Of a DNA stretch of 52,834 bases, positions 45,663 to 52,834 are shown in pieces; positions within the stretch are counted from its first letter, which is position 1, and each line of letters begins with the position of its first letter. This DNA comes from a virus, in IMG/VR virus record IMGVR_UViG_3300023179_000144, positions 1-52,834 of that record. One strand, 5' to 3'. Below the pieces are notes generated by a model that did not search any database, was not told the origin of the DNA, and saw only the letters and a program-made list of their open reading frames with translations. The translations under genes were made by a program, and so were the position numbers.

Positions 45663-47936
45663 ATGTCAGACTATAAATCACAAGTATTTGATATTTGTCT
45701 TGAAAAAATCAAGATTAAATTAGCATCGTATCTGTATACCACTCTGATGGGTGCTAATTATAAGCAAACGGGTGAGTCAACAGAAGTCAATGGAGCTGTT
45801 GTTCCAACCTCTGGAACTCGTGGCTACTACACATATTCTCAAATACCAGCACTTGGTACAGGATTTAATCCAAGCACATTAGGTTTAGCTGGAACAAACA
45901 GTTCTCCTCAGCCATGGTATAGAGATGCAAGAATTGCTTGGTATAACGGTCTAAGAAGTACAATTACTGACGATCTTTACAAGATTGGTAAAGGCGGTAA
46001 AGATGTTGTATTATTGAGTAATGGTGCAGCTGACAATACAAATATTAATACTAAAAATGGATTAATTGGAGCTGTAGATCCAATTGCACAGTCATTCTTT
46101 GTTACCGAAGATGCTGTTGTTATAACAAAAATAGATTTATTTTTATATTCTAAAGACGATAATCTTCCAATTTATCTAGAATTAAGAAAGATGGTTTCAG
46201 GTGTACCTGGAACTGATATTATTCCTTTTGGAAGAGCAGTTGTTCCTAGCAATTTTGTTGTTACAAGTGCAGATGCAACAAAGCCAACTACATTTATTTT
46301 TGAATCGCCAGTTCATTTAGAATCTGGAGAATATGCATTTGTTATTAGAACAGATTCAGCTAACTATAAACTTTGGGCATCAGCATTAAATGATGTTGAT
46401 ATTGTTAAAAAGACAAGAATTACCGAACAACCTACAGTAGGCAATTACTTTAAATCTCAAAATTTAACAAATTGGACAGAAGATCCTGTTGTAGATTTGA
46501 AGTTTACGTTGTTTAGGGCTGAGTTTGATATTTCTGCAATTGGAACTCCTCAGTTTTCTGTATTATCGCCAAGCTACGATACCATTACTCTTGAAAATAA
46601 TCCATTAGAGTTTTTCCCCAATGTAAACTACATGCGTGTTTATGCACCTAATCATGGAAATGCAACAGGTGATGTAATTTCTTTACAAGGTATTAATTTT
46701 ACAACAAATATTATTGACGAGGATACAAGCACACTTAATACAACCTATCAGGTTATTAAGGCTAACAAAGATGATTTCATCGTCCAGTGGACAAATGTTG
46801 CAAATGCTAATATAATTTCAAGAGCAACAAGAGTTGGCGGAACAGGAATTGTTCTTTCTGGTTCTAAAAATATTTTATTTGATACAGTGATTCCTGAAGT
46901 AGCAACATATGTCCCAAAGAATACTAAGCTCGAGGCATTTGTTAAGACAGTCGAAGAAGGAACAAGAGGATATCGTTATCAGTATATTGATTTAGCAAGC
47001 CAGTATAATTTCGAAAAGATGCAGGTATTGCTAAGCAGCAAGAATAAAGGCAACATGAGTCAGGATTATAACACACTTTATCCTGGCTTAAGAAACTTTG
47101 AACCTTTCCATGTTGTATTTCCAATATCTTCTGAAAATACTTTAGTATCTCCATTAATTGATATCAAGAAAACTAGATTTAACTTTGTTAAGAGTGATCT
47201 AGATAGTGGAAGTTTGTTACCATACAACCAAACTACAGTAGATCAAACATTAGTTTTCACTAATTCTAATGTTTATGTTAATATATCAGATGCTGCATAT
47301 AGAAATTCTAGAATTTATGTTCAGTATCCAGATCAAAGATCTAATGTCAATCAATATGTTAGGGAAGGTTCATTAATTATCTATAATGTACCTAAACTGA
47401 ATGCAACATTAACTTATCGTGTTGATAGTGTGGAGAATACAGGTGCAAATATCTATGTGACAGAGATGACGCCACCGTATGTTCCAATGTTCACTAACTT
47501 AATAAATCATGATGGTGCAACAAGAGTTAATACCAACATGTATGTAAATACATACTATGTATTTGATACCGCATCTAAAGGATCAACAACACCTGCTCAA
47601 CACATTACAAAAGAATTTAAGTTTGCAAATCCAAGTTCTGGATTGACGGCCTATGCTGATGTTTGTGTGCCTGATGGTACTTCTATTACGATGATGTATA
47701 GAACTAAGCAGGTTGGTGAAGGTGATACTCCTATCAGCGATAAGCCATTTAAGTATTTTGAACAAACAAAATTAAGTAAGTTAATTACAGATAAAAATAA
47801 ATTTGTTGAAATATCTGTTAGTGGCGAAAATTTACCATTATTTGAATCGGTTCAGGTTAAAATTATTTTTAACAGAAACTCACAAAGTGGTTTAGTTCCT
47901 AGGGTGAAGAATTTAAGGGTGATTGCTCTTGCATGA
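45663..47936 (+). CDS. Virion structural protein, 757 aa
   Basis: The N-terminal KSQVFDICLEKIKIKLASYLYTTLMGAN is helical; about 140-240 has a jelly-roll-like segment, PIAQSFFVTEDAVVITKIDLFLYSKDDNLPIYLELR, with VHLESGEYAFVIRTDSANYKLW, which recurs in T4-like marine phage structural proteins. The later half is beta-rich. Probably a baseplate or fibre-network component. Overlaps the next gene (ATGATG). Confidence 0.72.
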   Translation: MSDYKSQVFDICLEKIKIKLASYLYTTLMGANYKQTGESTEVNGAVVPTSGTRGYYTYSQIPALGTGFNPSTLGLAGTNSSPQPWYRDARIAWYNGLRSTITDDLYKIGKGGKDVVLLSNGAADNTNINTKNGLIGAVDPIAQSFFVTEDAVVITKIDLFLYSKDDNLPIYLELRKMVSGVPGTDIIPFGRAVVPSNFVVTSADATKPTTFIFESPVHLESGEYAFVIRTDSANYKLWASALNDVDIVKKTRITEQPTVGNYFKSQNLTNWTEDPVVDLKFTLFRAEFDISAIGTPQFSVLSPSYDTITLENNPLEFFPNVNYMRVYAPNHGNATGDVISLQGINFTTNIIDEDTSTLNTTYQVIKANKDDFIVQWTNVANANIISRATRVGGTGIVLSGSKNILFDTVIPEVATYVPKNTKLEAFVKTVEEGTRGYRYQYIDLASQYNFEKMQVLLSSKNKGNMSQDYNTLYPGLRNFEPFHVVFPISSENTLVSPLIDIKKTRFNFVKSDLDSGSLLPYNQTTVDQTLVFTNSNVYVNISDAAYRNSRIYVQYPDQRSNVNQYVREGSLIIYNVPKLNATLTYRVDSVENTGANIYVTEMTPPYVPMFTNLINHDGATRVNTNMYVNTYYVFDTASKGSTTPAQHITKEFKFANPSSGLTAYADVCVPDGTSITMMYRTKQVGEGDTPISDKPFKYFEQTKLSKLITDKNKFVEISVSGENLPLFESVQVKIIFNRNSQSGLVPRVKNLRVIALA

Positions 47937-48163
47937 TGTATAAAATTAAAGATTATCCTCATTTGGTGAAGGACGATGGCACTAAGGCTGTAGTTAATAC
48001 GGACTTTACAAGCTATCAAAACTATATCGCCGAAAGAAATTACAGAATGGGTGTCAAGGAAAATACATCACAGCTTGAGCATGAAATAAATAATCTTAAG
48101 TCTGATATGGCTGAGATTAAATCACTTTTAATTCAACTCCTTGGAATAAGTAAATGGCCTTAA
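47933..48163 (+). CDS. Small coiled-coil virion-operon protein, 76 aa
   Basis: The C-terminal half is a trimeric-type coiled coil (ENTSQLEHEINNLKSDMAEIKSLLIQLLG); the first half is YKIKDYPHLVKDDGTKAVVN. Similar small genes precede tail fibres in T4-like marine phages. A connector or fibre-stalk role is inferred. It overlaps the fibre gene by ten bases. Confidence 0.6.
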   Translation: MMYKIKDYPHLVKDDGTKAVVNTDFTSYQNYIAERNYRMGVKENTSQLEHEINNLKSDMAEIKSLLIQLLGISKWP

Positions 48164-50265
48164 CGGTTGTCAATGTAACTGACACAATCAATACATTTCG
48201 TCTTAAGACCAACGAGCTATCTGCTAATGTTGGTGATAAGGGGAATTTCTTAACTGGCATTGCCACAGCTAATGTTGTCGAGGCAATCAATTCTGTATTT
48301 AAGAACGCTAATTCAGCTGTCCATTTAATTGGTAATTTGTCTTTACTAGATGCTGGTATTATTAATCGCAACAACTTAGTATCCGCAATAAATTATGTTT
48401 GGGCAAATATTGATGATGTTGTTTATGTTACTAGTGCAAATGGAGTTGGAACTAATCTTTATGTAACTAACGCCTATATTCAAGGTGGCACATTTAATAA
48501 TGCCAACATCTTTGGAGGGTTAGTTGTATCCAATGCAGTTTTTACTAACGCAGTTTTTACTAACAATATTACATCTGTAGATAATATTGTTTATTTTTAT
48601 AGTGCATCTGATGGTACATACATTGCTGCAGAACCAGGTGGATTTAGATTTGCAAATAAACAAGCTAATCTTGCCTATATCACACATGATGGTAATCCAA
48701 CCAATCAAAATACTCTCTTAACATTTAGATTTGCAAACTTGCATCTTGCACAAAACACCGATGCAAGAATGTCTAATGCCTATATTGCAAATGCTAATCT
48801 ATATTATGCAAATATTGATCATGCAAATGTCAATGATCTAATAGTAACTGATAATGTTATTACATTTGGTAAAACAAATGGTGCAAACATTACATGGAAT
48901 CCAGTTGCAAATGCCATATTGTTTAATAATGGTGGCTATAGTTATGGAATGTTGCAGGCTAATAATCAGTTATTAGATCAAAATACAGTTATGAAAGTTG
49001 GACTTGCTAACATTCATTATTTGCAAGTTAATAACACATCAGTATCTAATATTACAATACTTGGTGCCAATGTTAGAAACATGATAGCCAATGATAATAG
49101 CTATTATTTTCATTCAACTACAGAAGGTAGTTATATTAGATGGGAAGAATTGCCTGGTGCTGGATATGACGGGCATTATGTATTTGCTGCTAAGAATAAT
49201 GAATATACTGATATTACCTATACAGGATTTCCATTTGATGAAAATTCGTTAGTTTCAACTAAATTTGGTAATATTAATTATGTAACTACTGTTGGTAACC
49301 AAAATCAATATATTAATGGTGTTAAAGTATTTACTGACACACTAGTATTAGAGGCATGGCCTGGAATATGGTGGGATCCAGCAAGCAGTGGTACATATCC
49401 ACTTGGTTTGATGGGTAATACGATTACTAGTGGCCATAACAATATGTACTTTTCAGTACAAAAGACCTCTGTTCCTACTGCATATTTTACATATACTTAC
49501 CAAGCACAAGACGGTACCTTTGCTGCAGAAGGTAATTTGTACTCAGGAGCTGGGAAAGTTACTCTTAATGATGGCACCAAAGTAAGGGAGCTTAAAGCTA
49601 ATGTAATTGGTCTTTACCTTGATGGTGCTAATATTGTAGACCAAATTACTGGTAATATTAACTATGTAACTACTACAAGAGATCAAACTGTTAGTGGAAT
49701 TAAACATTTAACAGGGATAAGCAGATTTAGTAATTATCAAGCGTTTTGGGGCAGAGGTGCAGGTAATGCTATATACTGGACTGATCAAGGGTCTAACTTT
49801 TCACCAGTTATATATTCTGAAGATCTTAACAATTTAACAATCGATGCTAATAGCAGTAGCGCAAGCAGTAATCTTACTTTAGCATCTAAGGTAGTTTATG
49901 CACCATATATTATGTTTGGTGCACAGCAATTAGTAAAAACCGTTGTTGTTAGTCCGGGTTCAACTACTATTAATTTGGCATTAGGTGGTATTTTTGAATG
50001 TACGATGAATTCCTCTATTACTAGTTTATCTATTACAAATATTCCTGGCAATACTGGTTTAACGCAAACCACCGCATCTATTTTTATTTTAAGACTAATT
50101 TACACTGGTGCTGCTGTTTATGTTACATGGCCAGCATCGTTTAAGTGGCCAGGTGGAACTGCCCCTGCTTTATCATCCGGATCAAGTAAAGTAGATACAT
50201 TTGCATTTTATACTACTAACTATGGTTCAACCTGGAACGCATTTATTGTAGGCCAAAATAATTAA
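48154..50265 (+). CDS. Tail fibre protein
   Basis: 703 residues, beta-rich. Contains Asn/Ala/Ile/Val units (YIANANLYYANIDHANVNDL; AVFTNAVFTNN) like pentapeptide or collar repeats, two copies of an INYVTT...Q...G.K..T unit (about 370 and 505), and a C-terminal FILRLIYTGAAVYVTWPASFKWPGGTAPALSS, YGSTWNAF domain common at fibre tips. Predicted host-recognition fibre. The glycosyltransferases downstream may modify it or the host surface. Confidence 0.8.
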   Translation: MALTVVNVTDTINTFRLKTNELSANVGDKGNFLTGIATANVVEAINSVFKNANSAVHLIGNLSLLDAGIINRNNLVSAINYVWANIDDVVYVTSANGVGTNLYVTNAYIQGGTFNNANIFGGLVVSNAVFTNAVFTNNITSVDNIVYFYSASDGTYIAAEPGGFRFANKQANLAYITHDGNPTNQNTLLTFRFANLHLAQNTDARMSNAYIANANLYYANIDHANVNDLIVTDNVITFGKTNGANITWNPVANAILFNNGGYSYGMLQANNQLLDQNTVMKVGLANIHYLQVNNTSVSNITILGANVRNMIANDNSYYFHSTTEGSYIRWEELPGAGYDGHYVFAAKNNEYTDITYTGFPFDENSLVSTKFGNINYVTTVGNQNQYINGVKVFTDTLVLEAWPGIWWDPASSGTYPLGLMGNTITSGHNNMYFSVQKTSVPTAYFTYTYQAQDGTFAAEGNLYSGAGKVTLNDGTKVRELKANVIGLYLDGANIVDQITGNINYVTTTRDQTVSGIKHLTGISRFSNYQAFWGRGAGNAIYWTDQGSNFSPVIYSEDLNNLTIDANSSSASSNLTLASKVVYAPYIMFGAQQLVKTVVVSPGSTTINLALGGIFECTMNSSITSLSITNIPGNTGLTQTTASIFILRLIYTGAAVYVTWPASFKWPGGTAPALSSGSSKVDTFAFYTTNYGSTWNAFIVGQNN

Positions 50266-50281
50266 AAAATAAAATTTTATT

Positions 50282-50959
50282 ATGATAAATGTGAAAATTT
50301 TTATTGGGTATGATTCAGAATTTTCTCAAGTTTATGAAACTTGTGTAGCATCTATAAAACGTTACACCAATGTTCCTATTGAACCTATAAATATAAATTT
50401 TTTAAAGCAACAGGGTCTTTATTGGAGAAAAGATAAAGGATCTACGGAATTTACTTTCACTAGATTTCTTGTTCCATATTTAAAAGGGTATTATGGTTAT
50501 GCTATCTTTTGTGATTGTGATTTTATTTGGACAAGAGATCCCTTGGATGTAATGAAAGAGATAGAAATAAATAAGGCTGTCAATGTTGTAAAACATAATA
50601 TAAGAGCTCAAGACTTACCGTCTATTAAAATGGATGGTCAGCCTCAAGTTTGGTATGAAAGAAAGAATTGGTCATCTTTTATGGTCTTTAATTGTGATCA
50701 CCCATTTTGCAAATTATTAACGCCCGAATATGTTTCTACTTCCTCATGGAAAGATTTACAAACATTGGAATGGGCAAGGGAATCTATAGGAAATATTCCA
50801 TATGAATATAATTTCTTAGTAGGATATTATGAGCCAAGTATTTTGCCTTATGGAATCCATTATACTGATGGAGGTCCGTGGCTAGAAGATTATAAAGATT
50901 GTGAATTTAATGAATTGTGGAATGAGGTTTATGTAAATAATGTACAACGCCGAACTTAA
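50282..50959 (+). CDS. Glycosyltransferase, GT-A fold with DXD motif
   Basis: 225 residues. IFIGYDSEFSQVYETCVASIKRYTN is a GT-A N-terminus; YAIFCDCDFIWTRDPLDV carries the DCD sugar-nucleotide/metal motif; FMVFNCDHPFCKLL and LEWARESIG follow as in GT8-like enzymes. Sugar donor and acceptor unknown. Located directly after a fibre gene and before a second glycosyltransferase. Confidence 0.82.
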   Translation: MINVKIFIGYDSEFSQVYETCVASIKRYTNVPIEPININFLKQQGLYWRKDKGSTEFTFTRFLVPYLKGYYGYAIFCDCDFIWTRDPLDVMKEIEINKAVNVVKHNIRAQDLPSIKMDGQPQVWYERKNWSSFMVFNCDHPFCKLLTPEYVSTSSWKDLQTLEWARESIGNIPYEYNFLVGYYEPSILPYGIHYTDGGPWLEDYKDCEFNELWNEVYVNNVQRRT

Positions 50960-51695
50960 TAATAAATGGATTGGGCATCTTAAAAACTTTGTTGCAGATA
51001 AAAAAGTATTACTTGTTGGTAATTCACTTTCACTTTTTGCCGATAAAACTGGAGAATTAATTGATAGCTATGATGTTGTAATTAGAGTTGGTAAAGGATT
51101 ACCTTATACAGAATTTAAAGAATTTTTAGGAAGTAAATTTGATGTTTGGTCATTTGGAGTTTTAAGATCTGGTGCAATTAATCAAGTAACTGCACCATTT
51201 AAAATTTATAACTTTGCACAGGTTCATTTTTATAATAAAAAAGATATGCTGGTTACTCCTGCGTTCATGTATAATGATAAACATCAAGTGTATCGGGATT
51301 ATTTTTTAATTGGTTCTATTAGAGATTTAAAGGGATACTTAAGATTCTTTCCAAAAGATTGTGATAGAATTTCACAAGGATTAATAACGTTACTATTTTT
51401 TATAGATAAGATAAAAAGTTATAAGGATATTACTCTTTACGGTTTTGATTTTTTTGAAAATCACTTATCCTTTAACTTAAGTGATGGTGAAAAACAATCT
51501 TATAGCTGGCACTTACCTAAGACTAAGACAGGTGCCGTGATGCCACATTCTAATAAGCTAGAAAAACCATTTATTGAAAGACTAGCGAGCAAAAACTTAA
51601 TTAACATTATTAAATGTCCAACAGGACCTATTGATAAATATGTTATGGATTCATTGTTTCAAAAATTTAGGCCAGAGGCAGTCAAAAAGGAATAA
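50940..51695 (+). CDS. Sialyltransferase-like glycosyltransferase (GT29 type)
   Basis: 251 residues. VLLVGNSLSLFADKTGELIDSYDVVIRVGKG corresponds to the GT29 L-motif (VVGNS-SL...G--ID-hD-ViR), and DRISQGLITLLFFID with later KDITLYGFDFFENH, SYSWH resembles the S-motif region. It overlaps the preceding gene by 20 bases. It could add a sialic-acid-like sugar, but the donor cannot be read from sequence. Confidence 0.68.
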   Translation: MYNAELNNKWIGHLKNFVADKKVLLVGNSLSLFADKTGELIDSYDVVIRVGKGLPYTEFKEFLGSKFDVWSFGVLRSGAINQVTAPFKIYNFAQVHFYNKKDMLVTPAFMYNDKHQVYRDYFLIGSIRDLKGYLRFFPKDCDRISQGLITLLFFIDKIKSYKDITLYGFDFFENHLSFNLSDGEKQSYSWHLPKTKTGAVMPHSNKLEKPFIERLASKNLINIIKCPTGPIDKYVMDSLFQKFRPEAVKKE

Positions 51696-51697
51696 AC

Positions 51698-52174
51698 ATG
51701 CTTTTCGTCAGGGTTATAGACGGTGAGGCCCAAGGCCCGCCGACCGATATTCAAAGAATAAAAGAAAGACATAAAAATATATCTTTTCCAAAAAAAATTA
51801 CTGCTGATTATACGGAAATATTGGCTTCTTTGGGTTATGAGCCTGTGCCTATCCCAATCAATGGCAATAAACCTACTGCTAATGTAAATGAGATTGTTGT
51901 CCTTACTAAGCCCGAATATGTTAATGGGGTTTGGGAAAGGAGATATACCATTGTAAAAAGATCTTTACAGGAAATCGAAAAGCAATTATTTTTTGTAAGG
52001 CATGCAAGAAATCAGCTATTGGCTTCTACGGATTATGTAGAATTGCCATCTATTAGAGAAACTAAATCAGAAGAATGGAAGGCAGCTTGGGATTCGTATA
52101 GACAACAATTGAGAGATATAACAGATACAGATGATCTTTTTAATATCACATGGCCAAGATCTCCTAAAATATGA
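51698..52174 (+). CDS. Tail fibre assembly chaperone-like protein
   Basis: 158 residues. The C-terminal half, RNQLLASTDYVELPSIRETKSEEWKAAWDSYRQQLRDIT and DLFNITWPRSP, is the signature of phage tail-fibre assembly proteins that help adhesins fold. It is placed between fibre genes, as expected, and is coupled to the next fibre gene (ATGA). Confidence 0.78.
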   Translation: MLFVRVIDGEAQGPPTDIQRIKERHKNISFPKKITADYTEILASLGYEPVPIPINGNKPTANVNEIVVLTKPEYVNGVWERRYTIVKRSLQEIEKQLFFVRHARNQLLASTDYVELPSIRETKSEEWKAAWDSYRQQLRDITDTDDLFNITWPRSPKI

Positions 52175-52834
52175 GTGCTTCATTATTATTGCTTCTTGCT
52201 GGCCAAGGATTTACTGTATTTGAAACACATCCTACAACGGATTATGTTACAAATACAGTATACACTACTTATTACGAAACAACCTACGATACTAATAAAG
52301 CCACTAACACAGTATACCTGACAAACCATAATACTAACACTTATAAAAATACTGTTACTCTCTTTGATACATTAACCGTTTTTGGAACTAACAGAATTAC
52401 AAGCAGAACTACTAATTTTAGTACAAATACAGAATTTATAACTGAATTTCCAACTTATTTTCAAGTACAAACTTATTATTCAACAGATGTAACTTATTAT
52501 AATTCTGCACTTACATATTGGGATGTTGGGGGTCCAGTTAAAGGAGATCTTGGAGTAAGAAATCAAGGGTTCGATGACTATACCTTTGTTATTCAGCTTT
52601 ATTTGCAGTATATGGAAAGATATCCAGCACAAGGAGAAATAGATTGGTGGTATAATGATATTGTAACACCTTACGGTCAATATCATTCAGAATTAGGTGG
52701 TGGACCAGGTGGTGTCAGTGGCTTTATTGGTTTTCCGGAAACTAGAAATGCTATGACCTATTGGACCGAGTCTGGGTCTGTAAGCACTATTTATTTAACT
52801 ACTTACGAACAACAAACAACCAGAACTACCAATC
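52171..52834 (+). CDS. Thr/Tyr-rich tail fibre or adhesin (3' truncated by window edge)
   Basis: Starts at the ATGA overlap and stays open to the window end (221 codons visible). N-terminal MSASLLLLLAGQGFTVFE, then strongly repeated Thr/Tyr/Asn sequence (TVYTTYYETTYDTN; TNTVYLTNHNTNT). Around residue 136 is a DUF4214-like unit (FVIQLYLQYMERYPAQGEID). Likely a fibre or adhesin whose assembly uses the preceding chaperone. Confidence 0.6.
   Translation, partial: MSASLLLLLAGQGFTVFETHPTTDYVTNTVYTTYYETTYDTNKATNTVYLTNHNTNTYKNTVTLFDTLTVFGTNRITSRTTNFSTNTEFITEFPTYFQVQTYYSTDVTYYNSALTYWDVGGPVKGDLGVRNQGFDDYTFVIQLYLQYMERYPAQGEIDWWYNDIVTPYGQYHSELGGGPGGVSGFIGFPETRNAMTYWTESGSVSTIYLTTYEQQTTRTTN

Overview
The window is a 52.8 kb piece of a T4-like (contractile-tailed, myovirus-type) phage genome, A+T rich, with genes packed end to end and many ATGA or TAATG stop/start overlaps. 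The diagnosis rests on T4-type genes: RNase H, DsbA, DNA ligase gp30, late co-activator gp33, helicase loader gp59, single-strand binding protein gp32, head-completion gp4, and baseplate proteins gp48, gp53, gp27-like, gp5-like, gp25, gp6, gp7 and gp8. It resembles the marine and freshwater branch of T4-like phages (cyanophage and pelagiphage relatives) more than T4 itself: it carries PhoH, an A-type Fe-S carrier, a sulfotransferase, a flavin-dependent halogenase, a 2OG-Fe(II) oxygenase and the DUF4815 structural protein. The host is not stated. IscU with an LPPVK motif together with a two-piece (permuted) tmRNA would fit a betaproteobacterial host, but this is inference.

Layout. 1-5.6 kb: small unknown genes, a conserved T4-like protein, RNase H. 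5.6-8.8 kb: dsbA, ligase, sulfotransferase. 8.9-13.4 kb: small accessory genes behind several sigma70-like promoters, plus a 2OG oxygenase and a zinc-ribbon protein. 13.4-18.0 kb: phoH between two terminators, A-type carrier, iscU, GH19 endolysin, PD-(D/E)XK nuclease, halogenase. 17.97-18.25 kb: circularly permuted tmRNA with tag ANDDYFYQDLKLAA. 18.3-22.2 kb: SleB-type hydrolase, membrane protein, gp33, gp59, gp32 and a secreted Ala/Pro/Lys-rich protein. 22.2-27.4 kb, minus strand: gp4, a gp2/gp3-like protein, a tail-tube-like protein, gp26 with a -1 frameshift extension, holin, and a large repeat-bearing probable tape measure. 27.4-52.8 kb, plus strand: the baseplate operon, tail fibres, two glycosyltransferases, a fibre-assembly chaperone and an unfinished Thr-rich fibre gene.

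How it works together. The replication and repair genes (RNase H, ligase, gp59, gp32) act at forks. DsbA and gp33 support late transcription from TATAAATA promoters, which are visible before the tmRNA, before 12812, and as an overlapping divergent pair between gp4 and gp48. Host-derived metabolic genes (PhoH, Fe-S carrier and scaffold) and the tmRNA probably sustain metabolism and translation during infection. The tail module has the tube / frameshifted chaperone / tape-measure order known from lambda.

Most notable: the permuted phage tmRNA, the complete -1 frameshift signal at the end of gp26, phage IscU, repeated DUF4214-like units in several tail proteins, and a long Asn/Thr microsatellite in the tape-measure candidate. 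All identifications are by reading the sequence; no database search was run.
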